NCBI GenBank assembly: GCA_040386195.1 | Contig: JAZKFV010000018.1 | Coordinates: 7,320-71,319 of the forward strand | Source of the DNA: JAJTCH01 sp040386195 | GTDB taxonomy: Bacteria > Pseudomonadota > Alphaproteobacteria > Rickettsiales > UBA1997 | Length of the DNA: 64,000 nucleotides | Direction: 5' to 3' | In this document: positions 8,654 through 16,742 of the stretch, piece by piece | Numbering within the stretch: the stretch's first letter is position 1 | Layout of the letters: the number at the start of each line of letters is the position of its first letter | Made by a program: the position numbers and the translations under genes | The notes under the pieces: model-generated | Database searches by the model: none | What the model was told of the DNA's origin: nothing | Seen by the model: the letters and a program-made list of their open reading frames with translations, nothing else

Positions 8654-8749
8654 CTGTCATCCTGAGCAAAGCGAAGGATCTCATGAGACGAGTTCCGATT
8701 TGGTTCGCGGCGCGAATCATAAGATCCTTCGCTGCGCTCAGGATGACAG
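8654..8749. repeat. Dispersed palindromic repeat, copy B
   Basis: The outer arms CTGTCATCCTGAGC and the complementary end GCTCAGGATGACAG enclose AAGCGAAGGATCT / AGATCCTTCGCTGC. The central part contains GGTTCGCGGCGCG, resembling the centre of copy D (AATTCACGGCGCG). It fills the 270-bp gap between glnA and the purB stop. I see nothing else there. Confidence 0.9.
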
Positions 8750-8762
8750 TTCAAATAATTTT

Positions 8763-10055
8763 CTAGAAAACTCGGCTAAAAATTTGGTCAATATTTTTGG
8801 TATAGAAAGAATAGTCGAAAATTGCTTTTAACTTTTCTTTTCCTAAAGATTGCATAATTTTTTCATCTTGACTTAACAATTCATAAAAATCGCTATTATC
8901 TTGCCAAACCTTCATAGCATTGGTTTGCACAATTTTATAAGCATCTTCGCGGGAGATTTTTGCTTCGTCAATTAGAGTGATTAAAACTCTTTGAGAAAAA
9001 ACTAAGCCGTTTAATTTATTAAGATTTTTCATCATATTTTCTGGATAAACCAGAAGATTTTCGATGAGTCCAACCAAACGATTTAAGGCAAAATCCAAAA
9101 CCACAGTTGCATCTGGCGCCAACATTCTTTCCACCGATGAGTGAGAAATATCGCGCTCGTGCCACAAAGCAACATTTTCCATCATGGGCATAACGGCGCT
9201 ACGCACAACTCGGGCAAGGCCGGTGAGATTTTCAGATAGAACTGGATTGCGTTTGTGCGGCATTGCGGAAGAACCTTTTTGACCGGCTGAGAAAAATTCT
9301 TCAACTTCCAAAACTTCAGTTCTTTGCAAATGGCGAATTTCAATTGCAATATTTTCAATTGAAGAAGCAATCACGCCCAGCGTGGCAAAAAATTGTGCAT
9401 GACGATCTCGAGGAATTACTTGGCTAGAAATTTCTTCTTCCTCTAAACCTAATTTTTTGGCAACATGTTTTTGAACCGAAGGATCAATTGTTGCATGAGT
9501 TCCAACCGCGCCAGATATAGCACAAACGGCAATTTCTTTTCTAGCGGCAATTAATCTTTCTTTGTTTCTTTTAAACTCAGCATAAAACCGCGCCATTTTT
9601 AAACCAAAAGTTGTTGGCTCAGCGTGAATTCCGTGCGATCTGCCCACGCATAAGGTATTTTTATGAGTCAGAGATTTGTCTTTGAGAGCTTTTAAAAGTC
9701 TGTCAATATCGTCTAGTAAAATATCTGCTGCTTGAGTTAATTGCTTAGAAAGGCAAGTGTCTAGAACATCTGAACTAGTCATTCCCATATGGACGAATCG
9801 TGAATTTTCGCCAATTGATTCAGCTAAATTGGTTAAAAATGCTATCACATCATGCTTGGTTACATTTTCAATTTCCAAAATTTTATCGGCATCAACTTTG
9901 CCTTTCGCCAAAATTTCCGCTGCAACGCCTTTAGGAACAATTCCCAGCTGCTCCATGGCTTCCACCGCATAAGCTTCGATCTCTAACCAAATTTGGTATT
10001 TATTTTGTTCTGACCAAATATTGGCCATTTCTTTTCGGGAATATCTAGGAATCAT
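8763..10055 (-). CDS. purB: Adenylosuccinate lyase
   Basis: 430 residues, fumarase/aspartase superfamily. It cleaves SAICAR and adenylosuccinate in purine synthesis. The signature loop SSAMPHKRNP is at about 260-268 and the catalytic-His segment GRSHGIHAEPTTFG at about 138-151. PurA (adenylosuccinate synthetase) is also in this window, so IMP-to-AMP conversion is complete. Its start codon is preceded by a run of TTAnnnn heptamers that begins inside the stop of rluB, so rluB and purB are separated only by that repeat. Confidence 0.96.
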   Translation of the reverse strand: MIPRYSRKEMANIWSEQNKYQIWLEIEAYAVEAMEQLGIVPKGVAAEILAKGKVDADKILEIENVTKHDVIAFLTNLAESIGENSRFVHMGMTSSDVLDTCLSKQLTQAADILLDDIDRLLKALKDKSLTHKNTLCVGRSHGIHAEPTTFGLKMARFYAEFKRNKERLIAARKEIAVCAISGAVGTHATIDPSVQKHVAKKLGLEEEEISSQVIPRDRHAQFFATLGVIASSIENIAIEIRHLQRTEVLEVEEFFSAGQKGSSAMPHKRNPVLSENLTGLARVVRSAVMPMMENVALWHERDISHSSVERMLAPDATVVLDFALNRLVGLIENLLVYPENMMKNLNKLNGLVFSQRVLITLIDEAKISREDAYKIVQTNAMKVWQDNSDFYELLSQDEKIMQSLGKEKLKAIFDYSFYTKNIDQIFSRVF

Positions 10056-10060
10056 AAGGC

Positions 10061-10093
10061 AATGGTTAATGGTTAATTATTAATGATTAATTA
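10061..10093 (-). repeat. Heptamer-repeat leader of purB
   Basis: Read toward purB: TTAATCA, TTAATAA, TTAACCA, TTAACCA, then TTGCCTT and ATG. The heptamers are in exact register with the start codon and overlap the rluB stop. No Shine-Dalgarno sequence is visible. One of at least eight such leaders in this window. Confidence 0.8.
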
Positions 10094-10821
10094 TTTAGAA
10101 ATTCGCGAGGGATGGCTTCGTTTAAAACTGATTTAGGAACTTCTTTAACTTCGCCGACTGGCATTTTGCCTAGGTGGAATGGGCCAAAGGAAATTCTGAT
10201 TAGGCGGCTAACTTTTAAGCCAAAATATTCTAAAACTTTTTTAATCTCACGATTTTTTCCTTCAGTTAAAGAAATTTTTAACCAAGAATTGAAATCTCTT
10301 TCTTGTTCCATTTCAACTTTGATGCCGTCATATTTGATGCCGTCAATGACAATTCCTTTCTGTAATTTCTTTAATCTTTCCATATCAATAATGCCAAAAA
10401 CTCGGGCGCGATAAACTCTGGTCCATTTGCTGGAAGGCAGTTCAATATATCTTGCCACCTCGCCGTCATTGGTTAGAAGCAATAAGCCTTCAGTGTTAAT
10501 ATCTAAGCGACCAACAGTTACAACGCGGGGCAGGGCTTTTGGTAGAATTTCAAAAATAGTTTTGCGCGCTTTAGGATCTTTGTTGGTGGTGATGAAGCCG
10601 CGCGGTTTATGGAAAACCCAAACTTTTGGTGGCTTTTTTTCCATCAATAATTTGTCATCAATTTTAATTGAATGATCGGTGATGATGGTGGCTGGCGTTT
10701 CAATAACCACGCCGTTGACTTTAACTCGACCTTCTTCAATTAAAACTTCCGCCTCACGCCGTGAACAAAAGCCGCTTCTGGCAATCACTTTAGCAACTCT
10801 TTGTCCTTTAATATTATCCAT
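10087..10821 (-). CDS. rluB: 23S rRNA pseudouridine synthase, RluB/RsuA family
   Basis: 244 residues. An S4 RNA-binding domain at 5-60 (RVAKVIARSGFCSRREAEVLIEEGRVKVNG) is followed by the RsuA-type catalytic domain, with catalytic D107 in GRLDINTEGLLLLTNDG. It isomerises a uridine in helix 89 of 23S rRNA by family analogy; RluE or RluF specificity cannot be excluded. The basic C-terminal tail of many RluB proteins is missing. The last codons and stop are made by the start of the heptamer repeat before purB. Confidence 0.85.
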   Translation of the reverse strand: MDNIKGQRVAKVIARSGFCSRREAEVLIEEGRVKVNGVVIETPATIITDHSIKIDDKLLMEKKPPKVWVFHKPRGFITTNKDPKARKTIFEILPKALPRVVTVGRLDINTEGLLLLTNDGEVARYIELPSSKWTRVYRARVFGIIDMERLKKLQKGIVIDGIKYDGIKVEMEQERDFNSWLKISLTEGKNREIKKVLEYFGLKVSRLIRISFGPFHLGKMPVGEVKEVPKSVLNEAIPREFLNN

Positions 10822-10826
10822 AAATT

Positions 10827-11567
10827 TTAATTATTCTGTTGGCACTGTTTGATAAAAGCAGCAAATATTTTGGCATCGGCTTCATTAGAACCAAACTCTG
10901 GATGCCATTGCACGCCTAGACAAAATGGATGCGCCTGATGTTCAATTGCTTCAATAATTCCATCTTTGGCTTTGGCACTAACAATAATATTTTTGCCCAA
11001 ATTTCCCACCGCTTGATGATGAGAAGAGTTGGTTTTGATATTTTTGGTTTGAGCAATTTCAAACAATTGGCTTTTTTGATTAATTTCAACATCGTGATAA
11101 GCTTTGCCGGCTTCGATAAATTCCGGATTTTTACTTTGTTCGTGATTCATATAGCTAGAATGATCAGGAATATGCTGGATGCAATCGCCACCAAAAATAA
11201 TATTCATTAATTGCATTCCGTTACAAATTCCTAAAATTGGCATTTCGGGTTTTTGTTTGACGGCGCGCAAAAACACTTCAAATTCAAAATTGTCACGCGC
11301 TTCGTTGAGAGTGACTGAAGGGTGAATTTTTTGCCCATATCTTTTCGGATTCACATCAAAACCGCCGCCGATAAAAAGAAGTCCGTCGATTAAATTTAAA
11401 TATTCATCAATTGCATTGTGATCATACGCAAAGAATATTGGAACAGCTCCGGCGTTGCTAATTGCCTCAGCATAATTTTTTCTAATCGCATAAAATGGGC
11501 TTTTTGAATAAGAATTTTCGCCACCGATTTTATAGTCTGGAATTAAGCCAATGATTGGTTTTTTCAT
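10827..11567 (-). CDS. Class I glutamine amidotransferase, gamma-glutamyl-GABA hydrolase-like (peptidase C26)
   Basis: 246 residues. Nucleophile C115 sits in ILGICNGMQLMN, and H223/E225 in LGVQWHPEFG complete the triad. The N-terminal GLIPDY and the GGGFDVNPKRYG loop resemble PuuD-type hydrolases, which release GABA or a similar amine from gamma-glutamyl conjugates. No other putrescine-pathway gene is nearby, so the true substrate is unknown. It ends 5 nt before rluB on the same strand and is probably in one operon with rluB and purB. Confidence 0.82.
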   Translation of the reverse strand: MKKPIIGLIPDYKIGGENSYSKSPFYAIRKNYAEAISNAGAVPIFFAYDHNAIDEYLNLIDGLLFIGGGFDVNPKRYGQKIHPSVTLNEARDNFEFEVFLRAVKQKPEMPILGICNGMQLMNIIFGGDCIQHIPDHSSYMNHEQSKNPEFIEAGKAYHDVEINQKSQLFEIAQTKNIKTNSSHHQAVGNLGKNIIVSAKAKDGIIEAIEHQAHPFCLGVQWHPEFGSNEADAKIFAAFIKQCQQNN

Positions 11568-11592
11568 ATTTGGGGTTGGGGATGAACTTTTG

Positions 11593-11620
11593 ATTGCGGC
11601 TAATTTTATTTAACCGCAAT
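11593..11620 (-). terminator. Hairpin downstream of the autotransporter gene
   Basis: ATTGCGG-C-TAA and TTA-A-CCGCAAT pair around a short AT loop in the gap between the amidotransferase and the autotransporter stop. There is no strong U-run on the exit side, so intrinsic termination is uncertain. Confidence 0.35.
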
Positions 11621-11631
11621 TAAAAGAAAAG

Positions 11632-13839
11632 CTAGAAAGCTAGGTTAAATTGCACAGATCCTAAGTGGCTGGTGAAATTAGAACTTTTTTGTAGATCATA
11701 TTTTAAAAACATTGATGTGTTTTGACTGGTTTTGAAATTTAGTTGCGCACCAGCATTTAAGATGTTCGCATCCAGATCAATTCCTCTATTTTGGATATTA
11801 GCTTGATTGTTAGCGCCGTTGATAAAGGTGCTATGCGACTTAGCGCCGCTAACATTCAAGTTGCGCAACCAAGAAATATTAAGCTGTGGCTGAACTTTTG
11901 ATCCAGCGCCGCTAATCACTTTAAAACCAAGTTCAGAAGTAAATAAATTGAAAGAATCATTTTGAACCTTTAAACCCAAGCCATCATCATTTTTTTCCTT
12001 GTAGCTAGAAAGAGAAAGACCGGAATATTTAATGCCTGCAATTGGAGCAAATAAAGTTTTATCCCCAATTTTATAATTATAACCAAAACCAATTTTAGCG
12101 CCATATCCGGTGCCCGAGAAATTTGCTTTTACCCTTGATTGGTAAGAACCAATTACAATATTTTTATTTGTGTCATATTGATTATAAGCAACGCTGGCTG
12201 AGTTTTCATTGAAAAAACCTAAGCCATTTTTGGCGACGTTGTAGTTATATAACGAGAATTGATACGAGTTGATGTCAGTTTTTTGATCTGACAATTCTCT
12301 GCTATTGGCGTTGGCTTTGGCGTAAGACAAGGCGCCGCCCCAAATTGAATTGGAGTTGCTATTCTTAACAACTTTATCCAAACCAAAACTCACCCCACCA
12401 AAATTAGCATCATATCCTTTGGTTGTATTAACATCATTTTGTTTAGATGCGTTGCCAAAAACTTGACCCCACAAGCCTTTATTATTGATTGCAAGCGGAT
12501 TGCCCTTTGGGTCTTTTTTATCAAAGGCTACAAATTGATCATAGTTTAAAGATTGAACACGATAACCAATCACATTATCCACAGCATTAGCAATATCTAA
12601 TGAGGTTTTTTGAGTCATGTTATTTTTCTCAACTTGCAAAGTTTTTAGGGTATTTTCTAACTCTGATTGAGTAGAGATTTTTAACAATGCCGTTCTTGCT
12701 GAATCAATGCCAGTGGCGGTTGTGTTGTCGAGTAGAAAATTCACCGTTGCTAAATTCTGTTTATTTAATGCAGAGGTTGTGGCGCTATCAATGCTGTAGG
12801 TCACCACTAAAGATTCGTCAGATCCAGCGTTAATGATTTTTTCAACTGATTCTTTTAATAAAATTGAGTTATCAGTGATAGTTCCTAGGTTGTCTGTGGT
12901 TACATTCAAATGATTTGTTGGCGAATCAACAACGATAATGCTGGATTGGTCATTTTGTTTTAAATAGGTAGCCTGAGAATAATCAAAATTGATTTTTAAA
13001 CCATTTGCCAGATTGATATTATCAGTTGATAAAATTGATGGTGTGGAGCTGTCAGATTCAATAATACCAAGTCGCAAATTACCATCAAAACTTAGAGCTC
13101 CAGAGCCAGTAAGTGTTTTTCCAGCAGCGATATTGATGGTGCTTGAATTTGCCATTGATAAAAGTGTTACTAATGTGTTTTGATTTAAATTTAAAGTTGA
13201 GTTTGTTTGTAAAGTTGTGGATCCAAGGCTGTTAGTTCCAGATCCATTAATTGTTGCAAAGCTGTTACCTTGAGTGACAAAACTATCTACAAAAATATCG
13301 CCGCCACTAAAAGTTACACCAGCAGAATTAGCGATTTTGATGAAGACTAAATGTTTATCACTAGCGCCAATTTTGGAGTTAACTACAGTTGATCTACCAA
13401 AAAAATCAATATCTCCTTGTGAAGTTGTGGATGTAATAATGCCATTTTTGGTATATATACTTCCATATATTGCTAAAATTGTTGAATTCTGAAAGTCGAT
13501 AGTGTCAATTCTTTTTGCCGCAGAACCAACATCTCCATTAATGATCAAAGTATCAGAATTAGTGATACGAAAAATTCCAACTCCATCGTGATCAGTACTA
13601 ATATCGCTTATGCTAAGCGAAGAAGAAGGTGCGGCATCATGAATAAGAACGCCTTCGTGAGAATCAACCTCGGTTCCAGTAAATAGAACAGATTTACCAT
13701 TAGAAGCAGTAGTTCCAGCTGTTGCGTCATCACCAATTTTTACCGTGTCTGCTTTGGCAAAATTAAAATTGCCTAGAATAATTACCAAAGTAAAAATTAT
13801 TATTTTGTACTTATTGGTAGAAAAAATATTACGAGCCAT
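11632..13839 (-). CDS. Autotransporter outer-membrane beta-barrel protein (Sca-like)
   Basis: 735 residues from the ATG at 13839; an ATG pair at 13872 would add 11 residues before the signal peptide. The signal peptide is about MARNIFSTNKYKIIIFTLVIILGNFNFAKA. A Ser/Thr/Asn-rich passenger follows, with beta-helix-like repeats (TLNLNQNTLVTLLSMANSSTINIAAGKTLTGSGALSFDG). A C-terminal barrel of about 280 residues starts near GLWGQVFGNASKQ and ends in the typical terminal aromatic (SVQFNLAF). Such proteins secrete their own passenger (type V) via BamA, which is 3 kb away. Rickettsial Sca adhesins have this architecture; no specific Sca homology is claimed. Confidence 0.88.
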   Translation of the reverse strand: MARNIFSTNKYKIIIFTLVIILGNFNFAKADTVKIGDDATAGTTASNGKSVLFTGTEVDSHEGVLIHDAAPSSSLSISDISTDHDGVGIFRITNSDTLIINGDVGSAAKRIDTIDFQNSTILAIYGSIYTKNGIITSTTSQGDIDFFGRSTVVNSKIGASDKHLVFIKIANSAGVTFSGGDIFVDSFVTQGNSFATINGSGTNSLGSTTLQTNSTLNLNQNTLVTLLSMANSSTINIAAGKTLTGSGALSFDGNLRLGIIESDSSTPSILSTDNINLANGLKINFDYSQATYLKQNDQSSIIVVDSPTNHLNVTTDNLGTITDNSILLKESVEKIINAGSDESLVVTYSIDSATTSALNKQNLATVNFLLDNTTATGIDSARTALLKISTQSELENTLKTLQVEKNNMTQKTSLDIANAVDNVIGYRVQSLNYDQFVAFDKKDPKGNPLAINNKGLWGQVFGNASKQNDVNTTKGYDANFGGVSFGLDKVVKNSNSNSIWGGALSYAKANANSRELSDQKTDINSYQFSLYNYNVAKNGLGFFNENSASVAYNQYDTNKNIVIGSYQSRVKANFSGTGYGAKIGFGYNYKIGDKTLFAPIAGIKYSGLSLSSYKEKNDDGLGLKVQNDSFNLFTSELGFKVISGAGSKVQPQLNISWLRNLNVSGAKSHSTFINGANNQANIQNRGIDLDANILNAGAQLNFKTSQNTSMFLKYDLQKSSNFTSHLGSVQFNLAF

Positions 13840-14003
13840 AGACTTATCAAATTTATTAAAAACAATCATCAAACCAAATCATATCAAGTTCAGTGGGAAG
13901 AGCATATTAATGGTGTTGCTTTTTGATTGCAACTATTAGATATATGTAGCAGAATCCTTTGGTTATAAGCTCAAATTGGTATTAAAACAAATTAATAAAT
14001 TTT

Positions 14004-14264
14004 ATGAATAATAATTTTAAACCGCAGTTAGACGTGCTAAGTAGAGAGTTTGAAGCAATGTTGGATAATGATAAATCGCAATCTAATTCCGCGCAAATAG
14101 TACAAACTATGCTCAAAAAAATTGACGATTTTTTATTTGCCGCCAAAAATAACGGAAATGTGGAATCTTTGAAAGAATTCTTGAAAAAAGAATTAAATTT
14201 AAAAAGTGACGCCGATATTCAGAATTTTGTTACATCTGCGCCAGATCAATTAAAAAATTATTAA
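14004..14264 (+). CDS. Small hypothetical protein upstream of the Ser/Thr-rich gene
   Basis: 86 residues, not recognised. It is helical and charged (FKPQLDVLSREFEAMLDNDKSQSNSAQIVQTMLKKIDDFLFAAKNNGNVESLKEFLKKELNLKSDADIQNFVTSAPDQLKNY), with no signal peptide, membrane segment or cysteine. It lies 16 nt upstream of the Ser/Thr-rich membrane protein on the same strand, so the two probably form an operon. A chaperone-like partner is one guess from size and charge; there is no direct evidence. It is divergent from the autotransporter. Confidence 0.7.
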   Translation: MNNNFKPQLDVLSREFEAMLDNDKSQSNSAQIVQTMLKKIDDFLFAAKNNGNVESLKEFLKKELNLKSDADIQNFVTSAPDQLKNY

Positions 14265-14280
14265 TTCAATATCACTTACA

Positions 14281-15720
14281 ATGAAACGCACAAACGAACG
14301 CAACAGTATGTTGAGATTGGCTTTAGCAGCTTCTATGCTGGCAGCCACGGTTGCCCAAGAATCTCAGAAAGACAGCCAAGAGAATCAAATGGATTTAACA
14401 GACGATTCATCAAATAGTTTAGTTATGTCTAAGGCAACACAAGTTGCTGTTTCGGCCCTATTAACAGCTGGAACAACTGCTTTTTTTGCTTCAGAACAAC
14501 CAACACCATTAACTTCTGTGGTCAATAGATTTTCTGAGTGGGCTGGAAACTTAACTGGTAGGATTTTGGGAAAAAGAGCCGCTGAGGAAGTTGATTCTTC
14601 TCCGGCAGAAGCAGATGATGATTCGATTAAACAACCATTAAAGCGCTCAAGAATAACAAGCGCACTCGAACCAAAACAAATCTTTAGCGAGCTACCTAGC
14701 CACACAATTAATGGCGCTACATATCAAATATTAAATACAATTATTCCACCTAATGGTTTGGAAATCGTATTAAAAACAACATTTCCCAATGGAACGGCGG
14801 TTAATACCACCCTTAACGAAGATCACGCCGGCAAGCAAGAAGCTCAGGATTGGGAAATTGTTTCGGACGAATTTGCTGTTATTGTCGGCGTAAGCAATGA
14901 TCCAAATTTTAATGGAACAACATTGCCAATAATGAATGTGGTTAATCTTAGTAATCAATCAAAATTAAATATTACCACTAATGGCAATCTGACTCGCACA
15001 GAATCAAAATTGGTTCCAGATTTTTTTGGCAATATACCATTCACTCCAGCAAGCGTGAGCATAGAATTGCCTACTACCAGACAAGATGGGGTTGATTACG
15101 AGCCTAACCAATTTCAAGCAACCTTACGTGGTGCCAATGGAGAGCAGACCTCCAAAACCTTCGTGATTGAAAATAATCAGTGCCGAGCCACTGAGCAATT
15201 TTTAACCAAACCATCTCAAACCCCGTCAATATCACAAACCAACTCATTATCTCAAAGCAATTCAAGATCAACGACGCGAACTCCGTCAAAATCACGAAGC
15301 AATTCAGGATCGACGACTTCATCAGGATCGACCACAACAACAAGAACTCCTTCGACATCACAAAGTAGTCCAAAATCTAAAACTTCGTCAATAACCACCA
15401 CACAGACAAACACTGATTCAGCGAGCACTTCAACAACTCCTTCATATAGTGGACCATTAACCAGATCTAGAACGTCTTCACAAACTCCATCAAGCTCCAA
15501 AAGCTCTTCTGTTTCGGCAGAACCAAGCCCTTCGCCAGAAACTTCACGAGGTAAAAAGAGAAACAATGAGTCACTTGGCGCAACCGCCGCAGCAGCAGCG
15601 GTTGGAGGAACAGCTGGCGTTGTCGCTGGGGCACTTGCACTTAGACAACTAAAAAAGACTAGAGCAAAAAATCCTAACGGTTCAAAACTAGAAACAGATA
15701 TGACAAATCATAGATTGTAA
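14281..15720 (+). CDS. Ser/Thr-rich low-complexity membrane protein, unknown function
   Basis: 479 residues, no recognised family. Residues 9-25 form a possible signal peptide or anchor (MLRLALAASMLAATVA), and 52-71 is a second hydrophobic stretch. Basic clusters GKRAAEEVDSS and PLKRSR lie near 100-125. A folded-looking central part covers about 130-305. A Ser/Thr/Pro-rich region at about 305-420 is built from short variants of S-x-T-P-S and S-x-S. A hydrophobic segment (GATAAAAAVGGTAGVVAGALAL, about 430-452) and a basic tail end the protein. The layout suggests a surface stalk or secreted protein. It could be an effector, but that is speculation. Confidence 0.75.
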   Translation: MKRTNERNSMLRLALAASMLAATVAQESQKDSQENQMDLTDDSSNSLVMSKATQVAVSALLTAGTTAFFASEQPTPLTSVVNRFSEWAGNLTGRILGKRAAEEVDSSPAEADDDSIKQPLKRSRITSALEPKQIFSELPSHTINGATYQILNTIIPPNGLEIVLKTTFPNGTAVNTTLNEDHAGKQEAQDWEIVSDEFAVIVGVSNDPNFNGTTLPIMNVVNLSNQSKLNITTNGNLTRTESKLVPDFFGNIPFTPASVSIELPTTRQDGVDYEPNQFQATLRGANGEQTSKTFVIENNQCRATEQFLTKPSQTPSISQTNSLSQSNSRSTTRTPSKSRSNSGSTTSSGSTTTTRTPSTSQSSPKSKTSSITTTQTNTDSASTSTTPSYSGPLTRSRTSSQTPSSSKSSSVSAEPSPSPETSRGKKRNNESLGATAAAAAVGGTAGVVAGALALRQLKKTRAKNPNGSKLETDMTNHRL

Positions 15721-15760
15721 ACGCCAATTTGGGGGATAAAAATAATCCAGAAGTTTTATA

Positions 15761-16723
15761 CTAAAAATTCTTACCTAATCTTTTTTCCCGCTCTTTGCGC
15801 ATCTTTACAAAATCATCGCCGGCATGATAAGAGGAGCGGGTTAGGGGGCTGGAGGCGACCATTAGAAAGCCTTTGTTATAAGCGGCTTTTTTGTAGAATT
15901 CAAATTCATCGGGATGAACATAGCGATCAACCGGAGCGTGACGCACAGTGGGGCGCAAATATTGACCGATAGTTAAAAAATCTACATCTGCAGTTCTTAA
16001 ATCATCCATCACTTGCAAAACTTCTTCCTTCTTTTCTCCCAAACCCACCATCAAACCGGATTTAGTGAAAATTAACGGATCAATTTCTTTAACTTTTTTT
16101 AACAAGGAAAGCGAATGGAAATATCTAGCGCCTGGACGAATTGAGTTATAAAGCCCCGGAACTGTTTCGATATTGTGATTAAAAACATCAGGTTTAGCTC
16201 GGGCAACTTTTTCAATCGCGCCATCTTTTCTTAAAAAATCGGGAGTTAAAATTTCAATTGTGGTAGTTGGCGCAGTTTCTCTGAGTCTTTGAATGCAGCG
16301 CACAAAATGCTCGGCACCACCATCATCAAGATCATCACGATCAACTGAAGTGATGACAATATGGTGCAAACCCAATTTGCCAACTGCTTCAGCCAAATTA
16401 TCCGGCTCGTGCGGATCAAGCTGATCGGGCTTGCCAGTTTGAATATTACAAAATGAACAAGCTCTGGTGCAAACTGAACCTAAAATCATCACAGTCGCAT
16501 GTTTTTGGCTCCAACATTCGCCAATATTAGGGCAGGCGGCCTCTTCACAGACCGTGTTTAATTTATATTTACGCATTAAATCAGCAGTATCAGAAAAACC
16601 ACTTGAGGTTGGCGCTTTAACGCGGATCCAATCGGGCTTGCGTTGCATTTGTTCTTTGGGCGCTTTTTCGGCAAAGCCCATTAGATCTTTATTATCGATG
16701 ATTTTTTTAGTTTCTAACTGCAT
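15761..16723 (-). CDS. lipA: Lipoyl synthase
   Basis: 320 residues, radical-SAM enzyme that inserts two sulfurs into octanoyl-lipoyl domains. The radical-SAM cysteines are C85, C89 and C92 (CTRACSFC). The auxiliary cluster cysteines are C59, C64 and C70 (CEEAACPNIGEC). The C-terminal SSYHAGDDF contains the auxiliary-cluster serine. All three cluster motifs are intact. It serves the 2-oxoacid dehydrogenases of the TCA cycle, consistent with gltA in this window. It lies 20 nt after bamA on the same strand. Confidence 0.97.
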   Translation of the reverse strand: MQLETKKIIDNKDLMGFAEKAPKEQMQRKPDWIRVKAPTSSGFSDTADLMRKYKLNTVCEEAACPNIGECWSQKHATVMILGSVCTRACSFCNIQTGKPDQLDPHEPDNLAEAVGKLGLHHIVITSVDRDDLDDGGAEHFVRCIQRLRETAPTTTIEILTPDFLRKDGAIEKVARAKPDVFNHNIETVPGLYNSIRPGARYFHSLSLLKKVKEIDPLIFTKSGLMVGLGEKKEEVLQVMDDLRTADVDFLTIGQYLRPTVRHAPVDRYVHPDEFEFYKKAAYNKGFLMVASSPLTRSSYHAGDDFVKMRKEREKRLGKNF

Positions 16724-16742
16724 TAATTATTTTTAGATGAGA

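Noticed and set aside
14570..14670. Nuclear localisation signal in the Ser/Thr-rich protein
   Set aside because: Short Lys/Arg clusters are common by chance, and there is no evidence that the protein enters a eukaryotic cell; not annotated as a feature.
15252..15566. Antisense frame of 104 codons opposite the Ser/Thr-rich region, hydrophobic and Val/Leu-rich
   Set aside because: It is the complement of a low-complexity Ser/Thr repeat, has no plausible domain and no promoter; treated as a shadow.
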